A DNA stretch of 64,000 bases from Aradus depressus (taxonomy: Eukaryota; Arthropoda; Insecta; Hemiptera; Aradidae). The first letter of the stretch is position 1; each line of letters opens with the position of its first letter. Shown here piece after piece: positions 1 through 14,300 of the stretch. The position numbers and the translations under genes are program-made. The notes beneath the pieces were generated by a model, which saw only the letters and a list, made by a program, of their open reading frames with translations, was not told the origin of the DNA and searched no databases. The stretch lies in assembly GCA_963662175.1 (NCBI GenBank), contig OY759215.1, forward strand, positions 43,975,213-44,039,212. Direction: 5' to 3'.

Positions 1-36
1 AAACAAAAAGGAAAGTCTATATTGGCATCACTCAAA

Positions 37-350
37 ATGTGTCACTATTGCAGAAATAAATTGATGCTATTCACTGATGTTATACCGACACAATTCAGAA
101 GGGCCACTATTGCGCACACACAAAGTAACGTCTCTTACCAAAGTCAGAGGACACATTGGAAATGTGCCGGTTTTGCTGCAGCTTTTAAACGAAATTTGTG
201 TAATGCCTTACCGACACATTCGCCACCCCGCGGAAAATATGGGAACTACCTTTGTGCCAGTATTGTTGCAAGAAAGAGCATTAAATTCAAGTTTTGGTAC
301 AAGAATTAGTACGTATTTTGCTATTTTTGAGATGTGCCACTATTGCCGCC
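37..350. repeat. Degenerate repeat of GTGCCACTATTGC
   Basis: Variants of GTGCCACTATTGC occur at about 39, 102, 163, 253 and 333, some followed by TACCGACACA. Irregular 60-90 bp spacing. It gives two overlapping open frames with no recognised protein. Confidence 0.45.
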
Positions 351-496
351 GGTGAGCGATATAGATAAATTGGTTCTTACAACAAATGTTCCTGATTAAT
401 TCCCAATCTCTAATAAGTCCTTGGATTTGAGTTAGGACCAATAAGACAAACGTTATAGTGCCTCTTTTTCTTTTTATCTAGCTGATATTGAGTACG

Positions 497-650
497 CTGT
501 CCTTCGCATGAAACTTGAGCGGTCCAATGCCCGTGCGATTTTAGGTATCAATTAAAGACCCTAAGTAAATCTGGGTAGACACATTTACGACTCCCTTAGT
601 AGTGTCGTGCTCATTAGACGATATGACCTTGTGGTCAGTCACGAAAACAA
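497..650 (+). mobile_element. SINE S1 fragment (diverged)
   Basis: The order of blocks matches the body of the S1 SINE (CTGTCCTTCGCATG, then TCAATTAAAGACCC, TGGGTAGAC, ATATGACCTTGTGGTC), with many changes. Confidence 0.55.
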
Positions 651-939
651 ACATTGAAATTATGCCTGTACAAAAACTTTGGAATGTTGGGTCCTTCTTC
701 AAATGGGTCAAGGATAGTAAGTTGGCGAAGGGATGTAAACACGGTGCTGTAATGGTAATGAATTCTTCTTCTTTTTTTTTTCACCAAATTTTGTAGTTTA
801 ATTTAGATTTATTTAATTTTTGTATGTCTCTTAACTATTATGTAATATTTGCTTAGTTATTTAATGAAATATTTGTTTTGGTTTATTTAAGTGATAGCAT
901 GAGAAAAAAGTCGTCGGAGAATCGCCGGCTATTTTCTTC

Positions 940-1335
940 CCCCAATTCGGTCGTTTGAGGTTATGGGTAAAATTCAATCTTTTACTTACATAGTGGCTTC
1001 TGAATATTTATACCAAATTTTATGTCGATACATTCATTCCATTAGCAGTTATTAGATTATTTGAGTTGAGCCCCCCCCCCCCCCCCCCCCCTTTCCTTGG
1101 GCCGAATTGTCTGAAAATGTGTTGTCCTTGTCCTTAGAGGGAAGGTACTGGATACAAATATAAAAATTTCGTGTCGATACATTCAACCTATCGGGAGTTA
1201 CCGTGTTCATAGATACACACACTGATAAACAGAATTTTAGTATTTGAAATTGTGAGGTCGGTAAACATGAAATTTCGTTGAAAACCGGAATTTCTCGCAG
1301 ATTATATAACTTCTTCTATGCATCGTATAGCTGGT
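940..1335. repeat. Dispersed repeat D1 (one of at least five)
   Basis: Shared blocks such as ATGTCGATACATTCATT, TCGGCAGTTATT, GAGTTGAGCCCC and CATCGTATAGCTG recur at 30190-30450, 45520-45790, 56080-57190 and 61660-62170. No coding potential; possibly a 3' UTR or a non-autonomous element. Contains a poly-C run at 1071-1091. Confidence 0.55.
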
Positions 1336-4300
1336 GGAGTAAAAAGTGCTATCGATAGTTTTTTGATAACTAACCTTGAAATATAACGTAACATCGATCG
1401 GATTGCGAAGAGTTAAGTAACACTATATAACTAAAAAATTTATAATTTTAGTTGATGTAGATGGTTTGATATTGATCAGCTCCCCAAAATAAATTAAATT
1501 ATTTTTGTTAACATTTCGCAAATATTCAGGCATTATCAAAACTGCAGGAACAAACAAATTTGAGTTAAAAATCTAATATTCAAAACATATACATATCTTT
1601 TAATTAAATTCCTGAAAATGCTTAGGGATAGTTACATCCTAAATCAATGATTACCATAATCACTGACAAACCCCAATTTGTGTTTTAATTTAACCATTAC
1701 TTCAAATTTAATTTTCAAAAATGGGGTTGTTTTTAGAGGATAACCAAGGATTCACAAATACAAAATTGCATTCAGTTTTCAACGAAAAAAGTGGGTATGT
1801 ATTTTGTACCTTTCGAGGAGCGTAACTTCTATACCGAGCTTTCAATGTTAAATCAAACTTAGTGAAAAGTTGACACTGAGGCATTATAAGCCTCCCTCAA
1901 AATTACTTCAAATGGTGTTGTTTAGAGGTATAGCTGATTTGAAGATTCCAAGAATCGGTGCTATAATCCATCCTCCTCTTCAGAGACAAAATACGCTAAG
2001 TGGACAAATGTTTCCATCAATTCAGTCTCCCTCAGGCCCTAGTTACATCCTGAGTTCCTAAATATCGATCATTGGTAATAATTGGTATAAGAATTCCAAA
2101 AATTGGGATTTAGGAAAAAAGAAAATTGTTTGAGGGCCACCTCTTATTCTGAAAATGCTTAGGGGTAAGTTTTTTGAGGATAACCAAACATTTTCAGATA
2201 CTAAATTGAAATTGAAATCGGACAATGTTTTCTACGAGAAATGTGATGTGTTGAGGGGCTTTAATTATATACAAAGGCCCCTAAGCAAATTCTTACATGG
2301 GAAGGGTTTCATTATTTTACCACTAATGTTTAAATTATATGATTTTAGAGATATAATCAAATTGTCAATAATGTGGTGTGACTAACATGTTGTTCTTTCC
2401 ATCATCCGCAAGAAAAAAAATCGTGAATCCCAGTCAATGTACTTTTCAGGAAGGAGGAATTAACCAATTAAGTTATCGCTCTCTCTCTCCAAAGTCAATC
2501 GGCTGTTAGTTAAGAAACTGTCCTACTTGTAGCAGGACAATAATAAGTAAACTGAATATTAATAGAACTACTCTCATTTTCACAGCAACGGCAATTATAC
2601 CACCATTTGAATAATTTAATTTGAAGGCTTTCTCAGGAATGGAACTAATCTTTCACGTCACAACTTGATAAAATCTTAATAAAAACCCTGAGAAATCATC
2701 GAATCGAAAAATGTTGTACATGTTCGTGAATATAATCGAAAACTGAAGTTCCGTTGCGCAGTATGTCTTTTAGTCACTTTTGAAGCCTGCGGGTGTATGA
2801 ATTCCAGTTTTGAAAACAGAATCACGAAATCATATATTTCTCATATTATGTAAGAACAAACTAACTCTTGCCTAAAATGTACACTTGTTAGGCTGTTATT
2901 TCGTACATCGTCCATTCAAAGATATGACTGGTAACGTGAATAGTGGGAAGGGGGGGGGGGGGCTGTTTAGCTAAAGAGATTATTATATAACTCCATTAGT
3001 TTCGTTAGATAGTTGATATTTTAGATAACTTTGTGATAGCTAATATTATTCATTTATTACTCACTTCTTTTCAGTTCAGTCTGTTGGTAGACTGTCTATT
3101 ACTTTACAATTTTTCTGTGTCACGTTAATGGAATACATATTTGTTTCTCTTCGGTTTTTTTAATTATTTGTTTTATTTGATAATACTGATTTCTTTAAAA
3201 TGAAAATGGATTATATATGAAGATAAACTATACGAATTAAAATTTCAAATATCAACCTTTTAAAGAACTAAGCCACTGCGATGTACGTTTAAACTGTCTC
3301 AGTTTGCAGAAATTATTGGTAAACTGATGTTTATTTGTTTTTTAATTTTTATTGATAGTTCATAAATTACTACTACTGTACTGATAACAGAGATAAACCG
3401 GTGACATACCTCAGTTGCCATCAACAGTTCTCTTTGTGATAACTTGAATTCAGTGCTGAATCTTTTATTTATTACAATTTTTAACTATTAAAATTTAATT
3501 TTGTAAGTTGTAAATATGAAAAGTGAAATTTCAAAGCTAACGGCATGTGATATGGTTTTTCTTTATTCCGAACTTAATACAACTTCGATTTTACCAAACA
3601 TTAGTTTCCCATAAGATTTAGTAAGGAGTACTTAACACTTCATGAAGTACAAAGTAGTTAGTGGTTTCATTAAGAAAAAAAAGAAAAAAATCTTTACTAA
3701 TATTTTCCGTACATTGAATGATCTCTTGAAGTGTCACATATTGTAAGATATGGTTTGCTGCTAATTGCCATGTCGTCTGTACAATATATGCTTTTGGTGA
3801 GTTGACATTGAAATACACTGCAAAATAATCGTGAAAGTAGTTAAAAATTAGCTTCAGTACTCAGGTTCATTTTTTATTTCTTGCATGATTTCTTACTACA
3901 TTAACATTGTGATGGCTAAATAAACCGTATGTATTCTGCATGTTGCTTGATACAGTTAGATTTATTTAATTCGGTATACGCCTTCATATTTGCGATGTAA
4001 TCGTTTAGAAATTTAACATCAAACTTTCTACTCTTATTGTATGATAAGATATCAATATGGAATACCATCATCAGCATTGTCAAAAGATAAGAAAACTATA
4101 TTTTCCAATTATTGTAGATTAACAATGGGGAAAGTTATTTCCGATTCATAGTTTCCAACTTTAAAAGCTTTGTGCGTTTATAACTTGTCTGTATATATAT
4201 TAGTTGAAATGTATAAAACACGCAATGAATTGTTTGGTTTTGCCGTGTAATGTGCATTCCTCGGAATATATTCTTATTAATTTTTTATATATTATAAACC

Positions 4301-4359
4301 TATCGTATTAAATAATATTTTAAATAGTTATATCTTTAATTTGTTTCTTGTGTCAGCCG

Positions 4360-4476
4360 ATGATGGAGTTCCCGGAGGAAGGCAGGAATGAAAAAAATCC
4401 AAGGGCTGATGAGTCTACAAGCCTAAAAAGGACCCGTGAAGAAGATGGAAAAATTAAAATTCCCCAAATTGAGACT
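4360..4476 (+). CDS. Mvl: NRAMP exon 1 (start codon)
   Basis: 39 codons of charged, hydrophilic N-terminal tail starting ATG ATG, preceded by acceptor tgtcag at 4351-4356 and followed by donor GTAAGT. It ends in phase 0. The cytosolic N-terminal tail is expected for this family. There is no hydrophobic segment or signal peptide. Residues are poorly conserved, so the call rests on splice sites, reading frame and position. Confidence 0.75.
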
Positions 4477-5273
4477 GTAAGTAATTACATTTATTTATGT
4501 TTATCAAGTGGTTTGTAGATTATTTTTAACAATATTAATTTGAGTGGTTCTCGAGAGGTTTATATTATAGGGAATTTATCCCTGTCCCAGCGATATCCTA
4601 GTGCTCAGAAGCCCATAATCGTATTTTACAAGTTATTTGAAAATAATCGTAGCAATTACACTGTGAGTACATGTTACATGTAAGTAAGATGTTTTTTCTT
4701 TTGAAAAACTAAAACAGCTGCCGCATATAATACGTCAGTGCATAATTTCAACTTCGCTTCCTCCGTTCATATTATTTGTTTACTTTACGTTTCAAATTAT
4801 TTCATACCTTTTTCACTATTTTGTTTCCCGTTATATAATTCAGTAGACCCTCTCTGCACGGGATCAGATTGAATTAGAAAAAAAATATCTCCAGCATTAG
4901 GAGGAAATTACTCGAAATTTGTTTTATTAATTTATTTTATTGGCCTTATAAACATTTGAGCTCAAAGTCCAAGTCTCTAGCTGTAATAGAGGCCAAGATC
5001 CCTACACAGGCTCTGATGAAACCTAACGATCTTGGAAACTGCATCTCCGATTTCCACCAAACATGGCTAAGAACCATCTCGCAAATATTAGCTTTTGAAA
5101 CAAAAAAAAAGCCTTCAAATCGGTTCAGCCGTCTTGGAGCTACGATGCCACAGACACACAAAGACAAAGGCTTCAAACTTATAACACAGCTCCTTTTGCG
5201 TCAGGGGTTAAAAACAGCTTTATTGATAAGATTATTACTGCTAAGTTTCAAAGATAAATAGACTGGATGAAAA

Positions 5274-5311
<38 letters not shown>

Positions 5312-8300
5312 AATATATATATATATATAATAAAATGTTTTTTAACAATAATTATTTTAATTATCAATGTTCAGGGCCCAAACTACTCTCATATTTTTAC
5401 TGTTTATAACCGTTCTGATGTTCTTTTGGAATGATTAGGCTATAAAATCAACAATGTAGAATGTAATGAACCATGAAAAAATAAAAGGAAGTGTTCAATA
5501 AAGTAGATGTGACGTGGCCATTTCAGGAATGATGTGTTGGCGTCACCTGTTTTCTTTTTTTTACTGAGTAATTCTGAGAGTGATTTTATCCAGTGGTCCG
5601 TAGAAAAGTGATTGGTATAAGAAAGTCCTGTTTATGGCCACATCACATATATTTTGTTTTTTCTTTATTTGTATTTTTTTTAAATAAAAATAAAAAACAA
5701 ATAATTCTAAAAAGATAAAAAATCTGCTAAACTCAAATACTCATTGATACATCATTTCATGCAATGCGTACAAAGTTCCGTAGAATAATGAGTAGATACT
5801 GTGCATTTTCAACACGACATAAATACTACACCATTGTTTAGATTTTAATCTAGCTCTGTCAAATTTTTGATAGAAATAGGTAGAGATATATTCCTAACTA
5901 CGGGAGGTATTGAATTTTTTTATATTCATCAATTTTTAAAATTAAATTTCTGGAATTTCTTTTTATAACATGGCCAAAACTGCACAGATACTATATTTCA
6001 TTAATTTATACATATAATTCTTGCAGAAAATGTAATAATATAGTATACGTTTTATGTTGTAATAATGTGCGGTCTCTCTAGAATATGCTATGTAATATTA
6101 TGTATATGGGACTTTTGAAAGAACAATACTGTTTAAATTTTTATGTAGCTCGGTCAAAATTTCTTCAAAAACGGGGAACAAGAGGGAAAAAAATTCCGAA
6201 ATTTGGAATTTTGTAAAAAAAAAAAACTAAGGAAACTTTTTAAAAATTAAATGTGTAAAAGTGCGTTAAGCTAATTTTTAGTGTTCCGTGTCGAAATTAG
6301 CAAAACGGAACACTTATGGAATCGCTTCAGTGTCCGTTCGTCCGTCTGTCACAGGCAATTTTCTCTGAAACTAAAAACTGCAGAGATCCTCCTCCAGGCT
6401 CTAGTTACATTCTGAGTTTCATGAAAACCGATCATTGAGAAACTCGTGTAAAATGTCACAAAAAAGCGTCACATCTGTCGCTACGATTTTTTAGTTTTCG
6501 ACATGATTCACAAATATGAACGAATTTTTTCCCTATCCGATTATTTTTTAGGGGTACGATTTTTCCTCCAATATACTAGAAATGTACGATAGAAATTTGG
6601 AAAATGCTGTTGAATTCAAAAACTGATCGAAATGGTGAAACGTTTAATTCACACCTGAAAAAGAATATATTCAGTTTGAAAAAGATTCAACCAGATTTGG
6701 AAATCCTAAATAGTAAATAATTTGTTTATTTTATAGAAGTATTTTTGAACACATTTATATTTTTTATTTAATTGTTAAATTTATTTATTTTCCAGAGTGG
6801 ATTTAATTTTTACAAACTATGGGCGTTCACGGGGCCTGGTTTCCTCATGAGTATTGCATACTTGGACCCGGGCAATATTCAGTCTGATCTCAAGTCTGGC
6901 ACCACTGCCAAATATAGGGTAATTTTACACTTATTTTCTAATAGTATTTTGTATCCGTTAAAATGATTTTGTAAAATCTAGGAATGAGCTTATGCACTTA
7001 ACCGGTTCATAAGACCTACAGAAATTACCACTATTATATCATAATCTTGCTCTGGTCATCTTAGCCAAGCAACGGCGGACCCTACCTAGTATATGCTGAG
7101 GAACCCTTGTGGACACCCCTGCTAGTACCTACTTAGGAACACTGGGCTCCACAACTTATAGTTGACGAGGAGCGGTGATCACCCAGCTTGTAAATGCCGG
7201 AAAACGCTGGGCACCACAGCTAGTATGCGCGTTTCAACGGCGGACACATATTAGTAATTAGCAGCAATGGGCACCACAGCTTGTATTTGTCGCTCAATGG
7301 AGGTCATCGAGATAGTAAATGCCGAAAAACTGTAGTCATCTTTGCTAGTATTAGCCATGCAATGATGGACGCCTCATCAAGTATTTGCCGAAGAACGCTA
7401 GGCATCCCAGGGTATTTGCCATGCGTCGCTGGACAATTATTTCAAGCTTCTTCTCGCTAGAAGTACAATAATTGATGTTTTATCTTGATGAACTGTGGTA
7501 AAACAATTTGATTTATGTAAGCTGATTTAAAGGCCAACCGTTTTTGGATAATTGCTGTTTTTTTTTTAAATAATGATTACTCATACATATTAATATGAAA
7601 ATGACTGATGTAGTGAGAAGTGATTATTTTACAGGTTGTAAAATAAAATATAGTCTGATCTCTCACAGATTTTATTAATTTTTGCTTGCCGGCTTTCGTG
7701 ATTAGGGCAATCACGCCTATGAGGGCCATAGGCCTCATAAAATCTGTGAGAGGTCAGGCTATATTTTATTTGACAACCTGTGACATATTTTATTTTCTGT
7801 AATCATTCTGTTAAAGTTGGTTAGAATTTAATGATTAGTTGGTGAAGATGATGTTTTTTTAATCTGTGTGTTCCCTTCGTTTATTTTTATCGTTTACCAG
7901 TTAAGATAGAGCACATAACGTCTAATCCCTTGTTATTTTCTTCACAATGAATCTTTTTAGAAGTACTATTTTTTTATTTTTAGTTTCCCGCGTATTAGAT
8001 AATTGGTGAACTGAATATCCATTTTTCTTCTAAAATTTAGTATCTGTGAATTTTTCAATTTTCTATAAAACATACACATAAGCACACAAAAATTTTATTT
8101 TAAGAGGTGGTTTACTTTAATTTTTTTCCCTCTAAATCCCGAATTTCTTAATTCTTATAACTTCTATTTCCCACAAAATGTTTTGAAAAAAGTTTGAGGG
8201 AGTCTTAAGGTTGCTCAGGGTAATTTTTTCCCTGAGTTAGAGGGAAAAAATTGTCCAACTTGATTGATATTTAGTGAATATTTGGTCATCCTCTAAAAAT

Positions 8301-11300
8301 CGTCTTTTAGACTTTTCAGAAATTGATTTTAAAGAGATGGTTAATGATTTGTTTTTTCTCAAAATTCGGAATTCGGTTGTTTTTTTCCTGATTTAGGGTA
8401 TTTATATATCTATGGATTTTCGAGGGTGCCAATGGCGTGCAGAAATAGCGTGCTTACCTACTGAGCTCAAGATCGCGGGTTCGAAACCATGTCGAGGCTC
8501 TTAGGTTTTTTATCTGGGAGGCAAAAAAAAACTTTCAGCATGCGGTCGTTAAGCGATGGTTGCGAGCCTGTACGATGTCACATGCTCGTTAAAGACCCCT
8601 AACTAACCTGGTTAGGCAAAATTTAGGACTACCAGAGTTGAGTCGGGCTCATGCCCACCAGAGCAAGAGGGGAGAGATGATGCGCTTTGGCTACGGCTTT
8701 CCTTACTACAATATGAAAAGAAGGCCGAACAGGAACCTGAAGCACCCAGCGAATCGAGAGGTCAGTCCAGGTAAAGGAATCATCCCGCACTCCTGGGCCT
8801 CTCTGCAGACAAACAATAGTCGAGATATGTGCCTGACCGTCCACACCCTCCTTACAGTCAGAGAGTCTGGACGTGCTGGCTGAAGCGCTCTCGGGTTGTT
8901 TCTCTCAGTTTTTCACAGTTAAGATTTTAAATTATCATAGTTGGTTAGAATTGTCAAGGATATAAGCAATATAATGATGATCTGTGGTACTGGATGTTGA
9001 TTCAGCAGTTCCTTAGTTTTTAAAAGATTTCGAAGCAGTTACCATTAGTATACAATTATCATAAATCAGTTAATTACAGTATCATAAATTTTTTGGAAAA
9101 GTGGAACTTGTGTTGCTAAAACTTTGCATCTGCTTGTTATTTGTTATTGTTTTTTTGATAAGCATTTCAAATTGGATTTCCCAAAGCTTGCTTATTATGA
9201 ACTTAGCCCCGCCTTGTGTCTGTAATCGTTGATTGACGCTTGTTCCTCTTGTAGACATTGGCCAACGGGCATAGGAGGACGGCAAATTAGGAACGCCCTC
9301 TTGCTTCCAAACCCCGAATCAAAATTTTAGATGTCATATAGCTATTTTAAGATGAGTCATCCTACAGTACCCTTTAAGTTTCATGATTATACATTGAGCC
9401 GTTCTCGAGTTATACCCCCAACAAAAGGACTGGCAGAGTTTCTGTTTTCCCCATAGTTTGAATGAAATTAGATGGTTTGTTTTGTTTTTGTTTTTAGTTA
9501 CTATGGGTGCTGATGTGGTCGACGGTGCTGGGCTTGGTGATGCAGCGGCTCTCAGCTCGGCTAGGTGTGGTGACCGGCCTCCATCTGGCTGAAATGTGTC
9601 ACCGGCAGTACCGGGCTCTCCCCCGCATCTTCCTCTGGCTCATGATGGAGGTGGCCATCATCGGCTCCGACATGCAGGAGGTCATCGGAACTGCCATTGC
9701 CCTCTTCCTACTTAGTAACAAAGCGTAAGTTTTTTTATTTAATATTTTTATTACAGCCTCAGTTTGTCTAATGAAGAACTCTGGCCGAGCACGCGCTTTA
9801 CACACTTCTCCACACCCCCTAAAATCCTTGTACAGTCCAGTCCGCATCTGTAAATGTCCCCATTTTGTTTTTAAGATCATCTCATCACAGTAACATTTTA
9901 CTCAGTCACTTTCAAGCTCCCTTAGTTCATTCATTATTTTAACTGTTCCTACCTCTCTTTTTTGTTATATTGTGAGTGGTCCAGAGTTGTAACAATAGTA
10001 TTTTATGGGCGATGATTAAACTTTAATTATATTTATTTATATGTCTGTTTAACGTTACCAACAATATGTTTTACTGGAAAATTGTAGTTATGTGTTACTA
10101 TGGTTGTTGAATTATTATACGATATAACAAAACTGTTATAAAGAAATTTTATTAACAAAATTTGTATTGTGGCAATACCAAGAAGCCAACAGGACGCGAG
10201 GGTTTGAAGTTAGTGGAAAAATAATTTCTGAAAAAGTAAAGAAAAATTGAATAAAAATATTCACTGAAAATAAGAGTGGGTCTGCATTTAAATGGTGTTG
10301 ATATCTGATGGAACAGGATTGTAGCTGGTCATTTAATTTGACCTTCCATCTGTTTTCTTGTGATAACCGAACTGTGAAGATCAGTTTTCTGATAATGGTA
10401 TGTTGCGTATATTGAAGCATTGTTCTCGTGAAATGTCTGCTTTTCTCCCAGTCATCTTGTTTCACCGGTTCTCAATTTGCCAGGTTTTATGTTATGTATC
10501 GTGAATCCAAAGCGGGTGCGCCTGCCTCCTATGGAGGTTGTGTATCACCCGTTCTCCGATTCGTCGGGGAAAAGGGCATAATTATTGTATTTATTAATAA
10601 AAGGAAAACAGCAGTTGCTTTGGGGTTCGGTGGTCGTTCTAAGCCCACCTTAATTTGTTCTGCAATGCTCGGAGTGAGCTTCGGATCAAGTTGGAGCACT
10701 GACTGGTTGTACTACGGTGTGGCGCTGAGGGCGGCTTGTAGCGATTCTAAAGTAACCAAAAAAATATCTGTATCTGTAGACACGATAATTTCGGATTGAA
10801 TGTAAATATTGATACGATATGTTATATATATGGGGAATCTCGCCCATAACTTGTATTCCTTAGTATTTTTCAGCTTTATTGTTTAATAAATGTCTTCCAC
10901 TGAATATAATGAACCATGAAAAAATAAAAGGCGTGGCCATTTCAGGAATGATGTGTTAGGTCAGCGATTTACTTTTTTTCACTGTACAAAGTAATTCTCA
11001 GAATCCACTTTCTTATACCCAGTGATCCGTAGAAAAGTGGTTGGTATAAGAAATTCTTGCTTATGGCCACATCACATATATATATATTTTTTTTATTTGT
11101 ATCCGTTTTAAATAAAAAAAACTAATAATACTAAAAAGATAAAAAGTCTGGTAATATATGATTCATTTCGAATTAGAACGGAAGAATAATTCTCCATGCT
11201 ATATGCTAGAATAAATCCCAAAGAACAAAATCTCGATGTGATGTAACATAGCATTTTTCCTATATAATATATTGTTCTTCTGTGTAAATTATACGTGTCG

Positions 11301-14300
11301 AGAGGGAGACGTGGGTTCCACGCGGCAGTTCACCGCTTTACACCCTAAGTTAGTGGTTGTCATTAACGAGTTCTAACTGCCCAACTAATGTATTTAAAAC
11401 ATAATCAATTTCTTAATGATTGAATCTCTCCCATAACTTGTATTCCTTAGTTTTTTTTCAGCTTTGTTAAAAGTGATACCCTCTGAAAATAGTACTTGAT
11501 AAAATAAGACACTAAAAACACTAAGTAATTCTTTATTGTTTAAAAAAATGTTTTTGTTTCAGTATTCCACTGTGGGCTGGCGTCTTGATCACCATTGTGG
11601 ACACTTTTACATTTCTCCTCCTTGATAAATACGGTCTAAGGAAATTAGAATTTTTATTCGGTGTTCTTATTACTGTGATGGCAGTATCCTTTGGATATGA
11701 GGTAGAAACTTCATGTATTTTTTATTTTTTCTCTGATTCTATAATTTATTTATTTACATGTAAGGCGTCATAGGAAAGGGGACCTTTTCTCATTATCATT
11801 AATTTTACTGAACTGAAAAATAACACATCTTTAGTTTTCCGTCGGATGTTTTTCATATCTGGTTATTTTATTTATTTATTTAATTTAATGTTAGTAAGTC
11901 GTTGTTATTCATGAGAGGTGTGGTGAACTCTGCTCTTTCCTATTGTGATCGAGAATAAACATTATTGTTATGCGTGAAATTGTGATGTAGTTAAATTGTA
12001 AATAAAAAAGTGTAAACCAAAGAAAATGGAAGGAAAATATAAAATTAGAATAAACCTCTGCCCCTGCTTATTTTGCTTGCGAACTCCGTCCTCCTGGACC
12101 CTCGAAATCACTCATAATCGTCTTTGAAATTGACACAGTTAAATTTAATTGAGACGATAAACCCCAAAAAGGGTGGACTTACGTATTTTATACCTTTGCA
12201 GAAGACAGCTTTACATTGAAGAATAAAAAGGCGGAATGTCTAACTAATGCTCAGATAGAAAAACGGAAATGCACACGCTGAGGCATAAGTGGAAAACGGG
12301 TAGACGTAGTATAGTCGTTCTGGAGAGGACACACACTAGCAGGTAGCACCGTGATGGAACAAAGGAAAAACAAAAATTAATGGTGAATGTAGAACGCTAG
12401 AGAGCTAGGGCTCATCGAATATAAGTAAAGTAAAATATGAATAATAGCTAAATAGAATTAATTAAAGTTTCTTAGTTAATTATTGTGACTCACGCCCGGG
12501 CTTTTAACTATGAGGTCATATCGTCTACTACCAGTGCGCTCTTTCGTCGCTCAGGTAGACATGAGCCCGACTCTACTGTGGGAGTCCTAAATGTTGTCTA
12601 CCCAGGTTTATTCACAAAGTTTATTAGTATTGTTGCGTAAAATAGCACGAAACCTGCACTTTCTTAAAGAACTATTTTATTTGAGCCTTTCTTTTTTTAA
12701 TTGAACCTGAGTTAATGTTAAAAGAAATTAGGGACAGTTATTTTTGGTTACTTAATTTCAATTACAAATATCTTGTTAAATTATTTTAGCTGCTAAAATC
12801 GAGCAATACTGAGATAAGATCCTTTTTCCTATGACGTCTCCTGTATGAATTTTCTAAGTGGGTTTTCTTAATAATGATTGACTCTATTTTAACATATGTT
12901 TATTTGGCAGTTCTTTGTAGTTCAACCTGAAGCATTGGAGATATTCAAGGGGATGGGAGTGCCTTGGTGTGCTGACTGCGATGCCAAGACTCTCGGGGTG
13001 GCTGTTGGCATTGTCGGTGCGGTCATCATGCCTCACAACCTCTACTTACACTCAGGTTTAGTAAAAGTATGTTCGTTCTGTAGACATTATCCTAAAGGAT
13101 CCTCAATTTAACAATTGGAAATATTCATTAAATATTTCTGTATATTCCCTGCGTTGGATTTTGACATAGTTTTCTTGTTTCTCTCTTCTCATTTTGCTAT
13201 GTATCTTTCTCGACCGCAAGAGTAAATCCCAAATACCAAAATCTTAGTTTAATGAAAAAGCATTGACATATTCTTCTACAAAGGGAGTTCAAAAATAATA
13301 CTAGTGTTTACTGCCTTAGGTACTCAGCGTTGCTCGTGAGTCACTTCTTTTTGTACCATTTCGAATCTTTTGGCAGCGAAATGTCGAATTACGACTTACA
13401 TGAATGAAATTTTGAACGTAATATTTAAAGAACTACAGCGAATGGGTAATCCTGAATAATTACTTTTAAATCTATTATCCGGAATGATATCCTACTTCGA
13501 TTACATAGCGAAAATCGAAGCTATCTCAGCTGATAATATCCTTCCTGTGATTCCCTCCCTATGATTTATATATCTAACAGTTCTCAGTATTTTTGTTTCA
13601 ATACATTTTAACACTTAAGATCTTACGAAATCTTACAGATAAGAAAAAACGAGTGGGTTTATGGCTCTTCTTTCCTGTATGTGTAGTAAAAATATGAACG
13701 ATGTAAACCAACCTACTCTAGTTTACATCATACTAGCCGGCGTTGCCCGGGCATAGCTTTTCGGGCCTCAAAACTATAACTTCTCACTCTCTCTTTCTTA
13801 CGTTTATAGTCAGTCACTATAACCTCCATTCTTGCAGGATAATGGCCTGTTACTCCAACCACCGAAGAACCCACGTCGGAGTCCCATTTCAGCTGAACGT
13901 CACGCAATTAACAAAAATTATAACATGATGTCCACACCACGCTGTCCTGAACTCAGGAATATATTTTTGAACTGCCCTTGTTTTGTAAGACTCAACATGT
14001 TGCTAAAAACGAATTCTCTATAGCGGCCTTCCATGGGAAATCAAGTAGTCAGTTATTATGACTCATGCCCGGACTTTAACTACGTGGTCATATCGCCTAC
14101 TACCAGAGCGCTCTTTCGTCGCTGGTGGACATGAGCCCGACTCTACTGTAGGAGTCCTAAATTTTGCGTACCCTAAATTTTTATTCACCCAGGGCAGGGC
14201 TCTTTAACGAGTACCTGACATCGTACATCGGAACCATCGCTTATCGTCCCATCCGAAGGACGGTGTGCTTAAATTTATTTTACCTCCCAGATAAAATAAA

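Larger units (their letters stand above)
1..4359. other. Upstream region without recognisable genes
   Basis: Holds the degenerate repeat at 37-350, a SINE relic (497-650), repeat D1 (940-1335), repeats of the GAGGATAACCAAxxATTCACA type at 1735-1760 and 2173-2200, and a poly-G run at 2950-2962. Because NRAMP exon 1 begins with an acceptor, part of this may be its 5' intron. Confidence 0.6.

Noticed and set aside
22..355. Two overlapping 90-codon plus-strand frames
   Set aside because: Both arise from the same degenerate GTGCCACTATTGC repeat.
8629..8883. Overlapping open frames on both strands
   Set aside because: They lie over the SINE S1 tail and its flank; no protein similarity is visible.
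10428..10799. A 123-codon open frame as a gene
   Set aside because: No recognisable domain, no splice context, and it overlaps the opposite-strand open frame at 10136-10465; it may be repeat-derived.
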